Assembly (NCBI RefSeq): GCF_000711795.1
Contig: NZ_KL543976.1
Coordinates: forward strand, 248,001-312,000
Direction of reading: 5' to 3'
Origin: Vibrio pacinii DSM 19139
GTDB lineage: Bacteria; Pseudomonadota; Gammaproteobacteria; Enterobacterales; Vibrionaceae
Length of the DNA: 64,000 nt
The translations under genes and the position numbers were made by a program. Positions 43,426-52,170 of this stretch are shown in pieces. The notes beneath the pieces were generated by a model, which did no database searches, was not told the DNA's origin, and was given only the letters and a program-made list of their open reading frames with translations. Position 1 is the first letter of the stretch, and the number at the start of each line of letters is the position of its first letter.

Positions 43426-44724
43426 ATGTCAAAGAATCAATCGAATACCACAGAAAGCTCACAAACTAACGTAATGGCTACCAAAACACCCCTTATAGAA
43501 TTTAAAAATGGTTTTCCCGCAGAACTAGAAGCCAAAACTCGTCAGGCTAACTATGGTGAACTGTTCCTCGGTGGGGATATTTCTGCCTACTTCAACGTTC
43601 GTGCATGTGAATTTATGCCTACCGCCGTTTTACCAGCGCGTCAGCCTGTCATGCCACTGGCCACCAACTTGATGCCAGAAGTGGGACAAGTAAAAGCGGA
43701 AATGACATCCGAAAGTCTGCTTAAAGGCCCGTTAACACTTGACCAGTTCCTAGAGCAGTCTGACAGCGCGCAAGGTTACCTTGTCGTCCATAAAGGCGAG
43801 ATCGTTTATGAACAGTATCCTCGTATGCGCCAAGAAGACGTTCACCTATGGATGTCCTCTGCCAAACCAATGGCTGGTCTATTGATTGATATGCTGATCA
43901 GTGAGGGTAAAATTGATGAAAATGCGCCGATTACTGATTACATAACCGACTTCAAGGGTACTGATTGGGATGGTATTACCACACGTGATGTGCTGGACAT
44001 GGCAACTGGTATGGATCTTGAAGATACTACTGAATCGCGTTTTGACCCAGAAAATGTTGCTCGACGTGTTTACGAAGCCGAATTTGCTTTCCCGAATGAA
44101 AAGCATGGTTTAGAAACCTTGACCGACGTACTAAAAAGTACCAAGAAAAAAGAACAACCTGGCTTGTCATTCCAATACGCATCTGGCCTAACTCAAATGT
44201 TAGTCATTCTGGCTGAAGCAGTTGAAGGCGAACGTTGGCCTCAACAATTTGACCGCAGAGTGTGGTCAAAAGTCGGCGCAGAAGGCAGCCTACAATTACA
44301 CTTAACACCTGAAGGCATTGCCGCTGCGCACGGTTTAGTGTCTAGTAACCTCAGAGATTTTGCTCGCTTCGGTATGCTCTACACACCAAGTTGGAACAAA
44401 ATCGCTTCTGAGCAAGTGGTGACTGATGAAATCCTGCAACGTATTCACAGTGAAGTGCGCACCCATGACTTTATGATGAAAGGCTTTGATGGTGCTGTAT
44501 TTGCCGACTATCTTGGTTCAAATGATTTCATTTCCAACAGTCGTCAATGGGATATGGTATGGCCTGATGGTGACATCTGGAAAGGTGGTTTAATGACGCA
44601 AGGCTTGTACGTCTCACATGAGCGCGATTTGGTTATCGTCTACTTCAACGTCAACAATGATGACCACTCAGGGCATCGTTTTGCACGTACAATTGCAACG
44701 TCTGGTCTATTTGACCGTGACTAA
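43426..44724 (+). CDS. Serine hydrolase of the class C beta-lactamase/esterase family
   Basis: This 432-residue cytoplasmic protein (no signal peptide) has the SxxK nucleophile motif at Ser144-Ser-Ala-Lys147 (LWMSSAKPMAG) and a Tyr motif in SFQYASGLTQML. A later WKGGLMTQGLYVSHE region stands in for the KTG/HxG motif. Relatives are esterases, amidases or 6-aminohexanoate-dimer hydrolases. It lies directly behind the acyl-CoA operon but beyond a terminator, so it likely has its own promoter. It could release the carboxylic acid that feeds the pathway; this is inference. Confidence 0.88.
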   Translation: MSKNQSNTTESSQTNVMATKTPLIEFKNGFPAELEAKTRQANYGELFLGGDISAYFNVRACEFMPTAVLPARQPVMPLATNLMPEVGQVKAEMTSESLLKGPLTLDQFLEQSDSAQGYLVVHKGEIVYEQYPRMRQEDVHLWMSSAKPMAGLLIDMLISEGKIDENAPITDYITDFKGTDWDGITTRDVLDMATGMDLEDTTESRFDPENVARRVYEAEFAFPNEKHGLETLTDVLKSTKKKEQPGLSFQYASGLTQMLVILAEAVEGERWPQQFDRRVWSKVGAEGSLQLHLTPEGIAAAHGLVSSNLRDFARFGMLYTPSWNKIASEQVVTDEILQRIHSEVRTHDFMMKGFDGAVFADYLGSNDFISNSRQWDMVWPDGDIWKGGLMTQGLYVSHERDLVIVYFNVNNDDHSGHRFARTIATSGLFDRD

Positions 44725-44742
44725 GTGATCGTTTTACTTACT

Positions 44743-44783
44743 AAAAAAGCGGGTTATGTTTTCTAAACATAACCCGCTTTTTT
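44743..44783. terminator. Bidirectional Rho-independent terminator after the serine hydrolase gene
   Basis: A long stem AAAAAAGCGGGTTATGTT / AACATAACCCGCTTTTTT has a short TTCT-type loop, flanked by A and T tracts on both sides. Confidence 0.9.
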
Positions 44784-44906
44784 ATAACGTGACGTACAGC
44801 GGTACTTAAAATATCTAGCTTAATGAGAAACTGGAGCTTGAGATTTATAACAGCCGGACACTCGACTAACCTGATAGACAGATTATCGGTGTACTCGTAC
44901 ATCAAA

Positions 44907-44929
44907 TGGCGGCGAATTAATCGCCGCCA
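44907..44929 (-). terminator. Hairpin immediately after the OprB-like porin gene
   Basis: A 9-bp GC-rich stem TGGCGGCGA/TCGCCGCCA with a 5-nt loop starts 12 nt past the stop of the minus-strand gene. The trailing T tract is weak, so it may protect the 3' end. Confidence 0.6.
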
Positions 44930-44941
44930 AATCATCAAACA

Positions 44942-46207
44942 TTAAAAAGCAAAACGCGCTTTAAGTCCAAACACCACATCCGTTTTGTCTTTAATAAAGA
45001 TATTCGCTAAATCCTGCGATTCAATCGCGTTAACATTAATCGCGGTATGGTTTAGAACTTGCACACTTGGCGACAGTTGCAACCAAGGTGTTACCTGCGC
45101 ACGGTAGTAGATCTCGGCAGTGTATTGATCATCAAAATCAATATTTCCAAACGTACTGGCCATCGGACTTGCCCAGTTAAGCGCTAAGCCAAACATGTCT
45201 TGGTTGCGCTGAGTTGGCATGTAACCGAAACCAGCACTGACCGATGCGTCATAAATGGCACCAGCGTCTTTTGCCCAACCAGCGCGTAAAAACGGCAACC
45301 ATTGTTGTGCGATGAGACCAGAAAAGTTGACATTAATACCATGACCTTCTTTGTCGCTGCCAACCGCATCTCTCTGCCAGAATGTTACATGGGCATTTTC
45401 AATAAACAACATATCACGCGAAGGTGTATAACCGATTTCAAAACTCTTCCAAGTTGCACCCGAATCAAAAAGATCTTCTGCGCCTTGAATCAAGTCTGAG
45501 GCATTACCTTTTGCGTCCATAATACTTGCTGAGCTGTAGACACTATCGGTAATAAATCCGCCTAACATTACCCCAAGGCCACCATCAGGAAGACCGCCTA
45601 TAGTGCCACTCCCTGAGCTAAACACACTATTGTTGAAATCGTTCCAAGGACTGGCTAACGGGTAAAAGTCAGTATAATCGGTCATATCAAGGAAACCGGC
45701 ATAAGCAACCATGCGGTCATTAAGCATAGATTGGCGCCAGAACAGATGAGTCGTACGAAAACCTTGGTCGCCATAAAGTGGATGAACAAAACCGATATAA
45801 CCAAGATCTTTGAGGCCGAAATCTTTCGGAGAAGAATCGGTATACTTGTGGCGATGCTCAACTTTAAAGACAATGCCACCAGTAGACCCCGAGTCAGTAT
45901 GCACCATGTCCCACTGACCGTAGACACGTAATGCGCCTGACGCAGCACTTGATTCACCTAACGCATCGCTTGCAGTTAAACCAAGCATGTTATAGTCCAT
46001 GCCCAGTTGCAGACCGTGCTCTTCTTGCCAGCGCTTTTTGGTCTCATTCCATAGTTCAAAGTGAGAGGATGGCGCAGAGGTTGGCTCTGGCATCACCGCA
46101 ACATCTTCAAACTGTGTTTTGGTTTCTTCACTCGCAGCAAACACGGGACAAGCCATCAAGGGTGTTAATGCGATCGCTAGCGTTGAAAATTTCAGTGATT
46201 TTTCCAT
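44942..46207 (-). CDS. OprB-family carbohydrate-selective porin
   Basis: This 421-residue outer-membrane protein has a signal peptide (about residues 1-24, PVFAAS). A helical periplasmic segment with FELWNETKKRWQEEHGLQLG follows, the usual OprB start, then 16 barrel strands (FKVEHRHKY, GLALNWASP, DDQYTAEIYYRAQVTPWLQLSPSVQ) ending VVFGLKARFAF. Family members pass sugars or other small organic solutes. It converges with the acyl-CoA gene group and could admit its substrate, but its own promoter lies near 46210-46260. Confidence 0.9.
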   Translation of the reverse strand: MEKSLKFSTLAIALTPLMACPVFAASEETKTQFEDVAVMPEPTSAPSSHFELWNETKKRWQEEHGLQLGMDYNMLGLTASDALGESSAASGALRVYGQWDMVHTDSGSTGGIVFKVEHRHKYTDSSPKDFGLKDLGYIGFVHPLYGDQGFRTTHLFWRQSMLNDRMVAYAGFLDMTDYTDFYPLASPWNDFNNSVFSSGSGTIGGLPDGGLGVMLGGFITDSVYSSASIMDAKGNASDLIQGAEDLFDSGATWKSFEIGYTPSRDMLFIENAHVTFWQRDAVGSDKEGHGINVNFSGLIAQQWLPFLRAGWAKDAGAIYDASVSAGFGYMPTQRNQDMFGLALNWASPMASTFGNIDFDDQYTAEIYYRAQVTPWLQLSPSVQVLNHTAINVNAIESQDLANIFIKDKTDVVFGLKARFAF

Positions 46208-46260
46208 TCCATTCCTCGCTGTAATTTAAGCTTCAACGGCTATTTTTCCTGCCATTGATC

Positions 46261-46295
46261 AAAAAATTGAATAGCACCCAAGGGAACTATTCAAT
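46261..46295 (-). terminator. Rho-independent terminator of the gene at 46349
   Basis: On the minus strand ATTGAATAG pairs with CTATTCAAT across a 12-nt loop and is followed by TTTTTT. It lies 54 nt past the stop. Confidence 0.8.
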
Positions 46296-46348
46296 TCGAA
46301 TTTTTACTGATTACCTACAATACTAACGTATTGCTATCTTAGTGTCGT

Positions 46349-47092
46349 TTAGAAATAAGCTTTAAAGTTGAACCAAGCGACGGTATCGTCTGTGTCAATT
46401 GTCTTAGACGCCGTTTCTAATGTGTTCACGTTATTTTCTAAACGAAGCTCACCCCAATGCGTTTTTTTATCATTGAGCGGAGTACCTAAACGAATCGTCG
46501 TTTTTAATGCACTCGTTTCGACATCACCATCTACGTAAGTGTACTCAGGCGCGACCATAAAATATGTGCCATCATTGCCTGTTTTGACAGTAAAGTAACC
46601 TGCAGCCATCACACCGTTGGCAGAGTTATCCGCAACATTAAATTGCTGTGTCACTTCGTCGCTGTACTGACCTGTTAACGCACCAACGCGTATGTACATC
46701 GCGAAGCGCTCGACAGGAGTAATCGCGACCACCGCACCGACTGCAGCTGTAGACATTAAGTCATTATCAACCATGTCTAATGATGCTGCTACTTTAGGTG
46801 CAACCGGGTTACCGAGATCAAACACATGGAAGTATTGCAAACGAGAGTCTTTGTACTTGCCGTGGTCATTCATCGTCCCTTCAAGGGCAACCATACCTTG
46901 TTGTGACTCATTCACATTAAAAGAATAAGTAATCTGACCTTTTACATCACCGCCATTGTTTAAACTGGCGGTAAAAGAAGTTACTGCACTCGCCACGTCT
47001 GATGGGTCTTCGGTATTTTCAGCGAAAGCATTCGTCCCAGTCAGTGCAAGAGACGCAATTAATGATAATAGGATTTTATTGTTTTTAAACAT
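46349..47092 (-). CDS. Exported protein of unknown function, probably outer-membrane
   Basis: This 247-residue protein has a signal peptide (NKILLSLIASLALTGTNAFA) and a beta-rich mature part ending in VAWFNFKAYF, an aromatic C-terminus as in barrels. Repeated strand-like stretches include KGQITYSFNVNES, YFMVAPEYTYVDGD and KTHWGELRLENNVNT. I do not recognise the family. It is divergent from a LysR gene at 47305, so that regulator may control it. It has its own terminator. Confidence 0.75.
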   Translation of the reverse strand: MFKNNKILLSLIASLALTGTNAFAENTEDPSDVASAVTSFTASLNNGGDVKGQITYSFNVNESQQGMVALEGTMNDHGKYKDSRLQYFHVFDLGNPVAPKVAASLDMVDNDLMSTAAVGAVVAITPVERFAMYIRVGALTGQYSDEVTQQFNVADNSANGVMAAGYFTVKTGNDGTYFMVAPEYTYVDGDVETSALKTTIRLGTPLNDKKTHWGELRLENNVNTLETASKTIDTDDTVAWFNFKAYF

Positions 47093-47304
47093 AATTTATA
47101 GAGGTACGTTATCAAAGGATAAGTTGATATTAACAGTAAACCAATGTGCGACTAAATTACATTTGTATGACTGAACCAGACAAAGTAACGTATACTCTTG
47201 GTTATTACTTGACACTTCGAACTCTCCAGCTTTGATAACATTAACGGCTACTTTGGAGTATTGTTGAGACATTGAAAACACAATGATTATTGAGAAAACC
47301 CATC

Positions 47305-48222
47305 ATGAACTTTAGCCTCGAACAATTGACCACTTTTGTTGCGGTCTATGAGAAAAACTCCTTTAGCAAAGGTGCAGAGGTACTAAATCGACACCGAAGC
47401 ACTGTGGGGCAAGTCATCGTTAACCTAGAAGAAATATTAATGATCCCTCTCTTCCACCGAGTTGGTCGCTCGGTAACCCCCACCGAAGAGGCGGATCTAC
47501 TCTATCGTTACGCCAAGCAAGCGGTCGAACAAGTCAAAGCGTTTGACAAGTTGGCCACTAATTTAGCAGACGGAGAGTTAGAATCGATCAATATTGGCTA
47601 TTGCAGTTTTCTTCCTCAATTGGCGATTGCCGATCTTCGAATACAATTAGCTAAAGACTTTCCAGATTTGAGAGTCAACCTATTCGTTAGAAACACCAGC
47701 GAAATAAAAGCGCAACTAGAATCTGGTCAACTTCACTTTGGACTTGTTAATGTTCATCATGCGAAAGCCATGAACAGTATTCACACGACCTATCTAGAAA
47801 CGCTGTCTATGGTACCTTTTGGTAACAAAGGAGGAGAGTTAGCCAAAACACCACCTAGTGAGATGTTTGCCAAGTTAAAAAATTCTAAGCAGTTGATTTT
47901 ACAATCTCTGATTGATGAAGGCATGGCAGACAAAGTAACGCTTTCCGCTAATTTTGAACTGGTAGACCAACTTTCAGTAATGATTAAATTGGTCCAATTA
48001 GGTCATGGTTGGGCCCTACTCCCTCGCTCGGTTATTTATTCTGAATATGTAAAACAGAACTTGGTTCAATTACAAGTTGATGAATTCAAAAAAAGCTTAG
48101 AAATTCCAATTTCTTTGTGGAGCTTACATTCGGTTCAAATCAGCAAGATACGCCAATCTATCATCACCGCTCTTGAAGAATATATTAGTCATATTCTTGA
48201 TGAGTACAACTTGCTAAGTTAG
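47305..48222 (+). CDS. LysR-family regulator, paralogue of the one at 7308
   Basis: This 305-residue regulator starts MNFSLEQLTTFVAVYEKNSF and has FSKGAEVLNRHRSTVGQVIVNLE as its helix-turn-helix region. The RHRSTVGQV recognition segment is nearly the same as in the protein at 7308, and similarity continues through the effector domain (SLWSLHS near the C-terminus in both). TTG at 47290 is in frame, but the ATG at 47305 aligns with the paralogue. It is divergent from the unknown exported protein at 46349. The target genes and ligand are unknown. Confidence 0.92.
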   Translation: MNFSLEQLTTFVAVYEKNSFSKGAEVLNRHRSTVGQVIVNLEEILMIPLFHRVGRSVTPTEEADLLYRYAKQAVEQVKAFDKLATNLADGELESINIGYCSFLPQLAIADLRIQLAKDFPDLRVNLFVRNTSEIKAQLESGQLHFGLVNVHHAKAMNSIHTTYLETLSMVPFGNKGGELAKTPPSEMFAKLKNSKQLILQSLIDEGMADKVTLSANFELVDQLSVMIKLVQLGHGWALLPRSVIYSEYVKQNLVQLQVDEFKKSLEIPISLWSLHSVQISKIRQSIITALEEYISHILDEYNLLS

Positions 48223-48244
48223 GAGTGATGTGATGGAAGTGATG

Positions 48245-48275
48245 AAAAAACGGCCATCTGATCTTCAGATGGCCG
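48245..48275 (-). terminator. Rho-independent terminator after the D-aminoacylase gene pair
   Basis: An 11-bp perfect stem CGGCCATCTGA/TCAGATGGCCG with a 3-nt loop is followed on the minus strand by TTTTTT, 20 nt past the stop at 48295. Confidence 0.9.
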
Positions 48276-48294
48276 AGTCTAATTAAATTAAAGA

Positions 48295-48663
48295 TCAATG
48301 GGTTAATGATGCGCCCAATCGACGTTGTAACTGCACCAATTTTGTCCGCTCCCAGAGGCTATTACCACTCATGGTAATTTCTATCCCCTGGTGTTCATCA
48401 CAAAATGACCACGATGGCTTATCAGCAAAATCCGCCGCTATTTCTGAACGCTGCTCTGTGGTGAGCTTTGATACATCAAAGCCAACCTTGTAAGCAAATT
48501 GCGTTAAAGAGCTAGTTGCCACATCGGTACTCATATCTGGCCGATGATTCGCCTCTAGAGTTGGTAAAGGACTAACGTCGTTTGCTAACTCATCTAATGT
48601 TACTGCATTTGCTCCAGCTACAAGCAACAAATAAATTGAGAAATGTATCGCTGTGCGCATCAT
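48295..48663 (-). CDS. Small exported protein of unknown function, partner of the D-aminoacylase-like gene
   Basis: This is a 122-residue protein with a signal peptide (about residues 1-20, AGANA). The mature part is polar, with LTTEQRSEIAADFADKPSWSFCDEHQGIEITMSGNSLWERTKLVQLQRRLG. It has a single Cys and no recognised domain. It starts 12 nt after the stop of the exported amidohydrolase, in the same operon and with a shared terminator. An accessory role for that enzyme is inferred from position. Confidence 0.78.
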   Translation of the reverse strand: MMRTAIHFSIYLLLVAGANAVTLDELANDVSPLPTLEANHRPDMSTDVATSSLTQFAYKVGFDVSKLTTEQRSEIAADFADKPSWSFCDEHQGIEITMSGNSLWERTKLVQLQRRLGASLTH

Positions 48664-48675
48664 AAAGCCTCACCA

Positions 48676-50340
48676 TTAATTTTTATAAGTCGGGTTGCCG
48701 TCTGCACCTGGTTGCGAAATTGAAATCGTTGGTACAGTGATATTCTTCAACCATTGCGCTTTATCAATACCGTTGAAACGACTATTTTCTTCAGGGTTAT
48801 AACGTATCGGTTGACCTGCCCACACTTTTTTGAACTCGCCATTATCGACAACTTTTTTACCATTAACAATGACATAAGAAATGCCCGTGGTTGGCAGGCC
48901 TTGCTCACCCGATTTATAAGTCGCATTATCAGTAACATTTTCTGGGTCGAAAATTGTAATATCGGCCACCATGCCTTCTTGTAGGCGTCCACGTTGTTGC
49001 ATCGCCTCTAGACCAGCATCTCCCAAATGTTTTGCAGGCCAATAAGACATTTGCGCCAGTGTAAACATCAGTGGAACACCATGCTCGCGAGCCATCGCAA
49101 ACACTTTACCGCGAGTACCAGCCGTACGAGGATGACCTTTATACTCTGATGGGCTTGCATCCCATGAATCCACACCCAATCCTGAGTAAATTGAATCCGC
49201 AGCAACCGTCATATGAGGAATTTGTAGGAAGTACTTCAACCAATCCTTACGTGGTGGGCTAAAGATAACCACAAGATGGCCAGGATCTTTGGCGGCCAAT
49301 GCAAGATACTCTTCTTTGTTTAAGAATTTGTCTTGCTCTGGGTCGTACATAATATCTTCATATTTGTACTTAAACATGCCTTCAATACTTTCAGGAACTA
49401 AGAATGATGAACCGATAGCAGTAGAAGCCGCATCATATGGGTAGTATTCCGACCACATGTTCATGCCCTGTTCACGCGCCTTCTTGAGCTTCTCTTCTAC
49501 TTCCCACCAGCCAAACTCGTTGTTGTGGAGCATCAAGAGAGGTGCATCAAGAGCAACCGCATTAGCAAAGACTTCATCAAAGCCTAGCTGACCTTCAGGG
49601 TTGACCGGGTTACCGTGGTAACGTGTATGAGAGGCAGTGAAACGCCCCCAGTTAGCCGCCACTTTTTGAGACTCGTACATTTCAAATGAGGTTAGACCAT
49701 TGCGCATATACGCAGTCGTCGACGCTAAGTTGATCGCTCCATCTTTAAAGCCTTGATCTAAAATAGCCAAAATTTGGTTCATCTGCTCTTGATTAGCCTT
49801 TGAATCAGACCAACCACTCACGCCATCCTTCGCCGCTTCAGTACGCAGCTTACTCAAGATATCAGGTGCATCGTAAGCTCGATCGATTTTGACTTCAGGA
49901 TCAAGTACTTCTAGACGAGCAGCTTCGTGACTTATGCCAGTACCATAGTTCAATGGCCACGCATCTTTTTTTGCGTCATACCATTTCGCCACTTGTGTGG
50001 CACCGATTTCTAAGTCCATACCTGTCGTCACTCCATCGAGTGCCGCAAGCTTAATCGAAAGACCATCAAGAGAGTGGAAATGGGTATCAATAAAGCCAGG
50101 AGCCACCACTTGATCTTTAGCATCAATGACGTGTTCACCGTCAAGTTTGTCGGCTGTGATTGTGATAATTTTACCGTCTTTGACACCCACATTCAGGACC
50201 GCATCTAACATGGTTTCTGGGTCCATGACACGACCATTTTCAATAACCAAATCGTAATCTGCGGCGTATAGCGCGCCCGCTTGAACCGATAGGGCTAATC
50301 CTATCAAAGCGCTAATATGACGTTTTTTAAATATTTTCAT
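48676..50340 (-). CDS. Exported amidohydrolase, N-acyl-D-amino-acid deacylase (D-aminoacylase) family
   Basis: This 554-residue metal-dependent hydrolase has a signal peptide (ALIGLALSVQAGALYA), a beta-sandwich N-terminal segment (DYDLVIENGRVMDPET) and the metal motif GFIDTHFHSLDG near residue 85. Later metal-ligand regions include LLMLHNNEFGWWE and GHLVVIFSP, and the end is MVADITIFDPENV...GISYVIVNGK. Such enzymes deacylate N-acyl-D-amino acids. A signal peptide is uncommon in the family and suggests periplasmic action, perhaps on cell-wall or environmental D-amino-acid derivatives. It is co-transcribed with the small exported protein at 48295. Confidence 0.9.
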   Translation of the reverse strand: MKIFKKRHISALIGLALSVQAGALYAADYDLVIENGRVMDPETMLDAVLNVGVKDGKIITITADKLDGEHVIDAKDQVVAPGFIDTHFHSLDGLSIKLAALDGVTTGMDLEIGATQVAKWYDAKKDAWPLNYGTGISHEAARLEVLDPEVKIDRAYDAPDILSKLRTEAAKDGVSGWSDSKANQEQMNQILAILDQGFKDGAINLASTTAYMRNGLTSFEMYESQKVAANWGRFTASHTRYHGNPVNPEGQLGFDEVFANAVALDAPLLMLHNNEFGWWEVEEKLKKAREQGMNMWSEYYPYDAASTAIGSSFLVPESIEGMFKYKYEDIMYDPEQDKFLNKEEYLALAAKDPGHLVVIFSPPRKDWLKYFLQIPHMTVAADSIYSGLGVDSWDASPSEYKGHPRTAGTRGKVFAMAREHGVPLMFTLAQMSYWPAKHLGDAGLEAMQQRGRLQEGMVADITIFDPENVTDNATYKSGEQGLPTTGISYVIVNGKKVVDNGEFKKVWAGQPIRYNPEENSRFNGIDKAQWLKNITVPTISISQPGADGNPTYKN

Positions 50341-50787
50341 GCTTGCTCTCTTAGATTGACATTACACGACTTTGTAGTGATGTAGATGCGACCAAAAATT
50401 CTTCTCAAGGCGATCACTATCATCATTATTTTAAACTTTGGTAGATAGTACCTCTAAACGCAACTTAAAACATTTTCATTTCGTCTGATCTGATCCGACA
50501 AAGTTAGATGATTAATGTGAAAGTATTGAAAAGATTTATTTGAAAATTTTCATTTTCCGTCTATGAGTCTAACGTCAAGAACTTCCATTACAAAGTAATG
50601 TTACGTGGTAACTCTCGCATCATAAAACATCGGCCATTAATAAGTTTAGAGTTTGGTCAGCGAGTAATCTGTAACATTGCTCACGAACTGTTCAGTCAGT
50701 TCGATTTATTTTGCTTTATTAGCGCATTGTTATATACAATCTCATCACTTAAGCTCATAACAAATATCGATTAGTTGAACAAACTCT
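50341..50787. other. 447-bp divergent intergenic region
   Basis: Promoter region between the D-aminoacylase gene (minus) and the membrane protein gene at 50788 (plus). AT-rich, with no gene, repeat or recognised regulator site that I can support. Confidence 0.5.
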
Positions 50788-51315
50788 ATGCTCACCACTT
50801 TCACGCTTTTACTTATCGCTGCACTGGTTACTGCTCTGCTAGGCTACTATTATCAAAAGCTCGCTCTGGCAAAGAAAACCACACACCAAGCTAAGCAAGC
50901 TTTGCTCTCTCGCTCTGCTCAAATAAAGCGCAATTTTAAAAGTAATATCGAGCGATTCGCAGCCGAAGGTACGCTGTCCAAATCAAGCGAAACCGCGATT
51001 TACCGTTTAGCTAACTATTACTTCGTCTTCCAACCCGTCACATCAGAAACCGTCGAGCAGTACGCTCAGCTAGTTAAAGATATCACCAACGTCATTGATG
51101 GCATACATACCACCAGTGAAGAGCAAACATTGACAGCCTCTCACGAGCAAATTGATCGCTTTGCTGCTTCGCTTCCTACCCATGCCAGTGGCTACACCGC
51201 AAGCTTCTACAAAAATGAAATGCCGCTGCTGATGTTCCACCTTAGTGAAGCACCGCAATCAATCAGTGATGAGTTAACAATCGAAAAAGCGCAAGACAAC
51301 GCTTTAGCGAGTTAA
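50788..51315 (+). CDS. Membrane-anchored protein of unknown function
   Basis: This 175-residue protein has one N-terminal hydrophobic helix (TFTLLLIAALVTALLGYYYQ) followed by a basic, helix-rich cytoplasmic or periplasmic region (KTTHQAKQALLSRSAQIKRNFKS) and a polar tail. No catalytic motif is seen. It starts with an ATG and stands alone on the plus strand, with AT-rich DNA on both sides. Confidence 0.75.
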   Translation: MLTTFTLLLIAALVTALLGYYYQKLALAKKTTHQAKQALLSRSAQIKRNFKSNIERFAAEGTLSKSSETAIYRLANYYFVFQPVTSETVEQYAQLVKDITNVIDGIHTTSEEQTLTASHEQIDRFAASLPTHASGYTASFYKNEMPLLMFHLSEAPQSISDELTIEKAQDNALAS

Positions 51316-51809
51316 ACAGACCGACGTTATACAACTGCTCAACAAACCCCGCTCACCTTTCCTTACAGCCTGGTTCAACATGATGGCTTCGATAAGCTGT
51401 GTTAGCCATTTGGATAAGTATTTCCATTTTGCTCAAGTGAACATTATTTTAATTGACAATGACTTACCTCTAACTTTTCCAAATTAATTAACACGAAACC
51501 TATCAGTAATAAGTATTTATTATACTATTTGCTAAATAAATAAAACCTAATTTATAAGGTATTATTTAAAGGCTTAAGTTTGTACGGTATAAATTTAAAA
51601 TACAATACTGACAACTATCTATTCAACAAAAGCGCATGAATAACTTATTTATTCATAAATAAGTTATTTTGTTTATGTTAACTAATTTTATTGAAACCTC
51701 TACTCCCATCCACTAGAAGGTAATTTGACGGTTACACAAGCGTTAATTTCCATATATTTTGTTACAAATCGACGGATACTCTCCACTAAAACAAAATGTA
51801 AATATTATA
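51316..51809. other. AT-rich 494-bp intergenic region upstream of the PrtV locus
   Basis: Strongly AT-rich. A 13-bp perfect hairpin AATAACTTATTTA/TAAATAAGTTATT occupies 51639-51668 (4-nt loop) and is followed by a T-rich stretch. It could terminate a transcript or act in the leader of the following small gene. No gene is seen. Confidence 0.5.
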
Positions 51810-52058
51810 ATGAAGACAGTCAGTACTCTATTAATCCTTCTTAGCGCCTCTTCGGTTGCAAATCAGAATATCGATGATGAGCGTCTACTCGCATCGCTTG
51901 TTAAGCAAGGCATTATTTGTGAAGACCAAACTGAATTAGAAAAGCAGGCGTCTTTACAGATATACCTGTCTAAAAAGTTTTCCAATCCATCGGATAAAAA
52001 ACTTAACACTTCTACACCCAAGTCCACTGACTGTATTTCTGCAAAGAATAACGAATAG
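51810..52058 (+). CDS. Small secreted protein resembling the PrtV propeptide
   Basis: This 82-residue protein has a signal peptide (MKTVSTLLILLSASSVA) and a mature region, DDERLLASLVKQGIICEDQT and onward to YLSKKF. It aligns without gaps over 36 residues to the N-terminal propeptide region of the PrtV protease encoded next (NEDKVIEMLIAQGKLDNNAS to YLAAKL), with about nine identities and many conservative changes. It has two Cys not present in the protease segment and a basic, Ser/Thr-rich tail. I start at the ATG at 51810; an in-frame codon at 51759 would remove the signal-peptide position. It lies 112 bp before prtV. A propeptide-like inhibitor or folding helper is a reasonable hypothesis. 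Confidence 0.72.
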   Translation: MKTVSTLLILLSASSVANQNIDDERLLASLVKQGIICEDQTELEKQASLQIYLSKKFSNPSDKKLNTSTPKSTDCISAKNNE

Positions 52059-52170
52059 TCACCAATTAAGTTGTGTGCTTTACCAATTGACGCAATTTAT
52101 TGAGGCCTAACAACGACGTTATATCCCGCTGACGCGGGTAGTTGGCAATAAATAAAAATAAGGATATACA

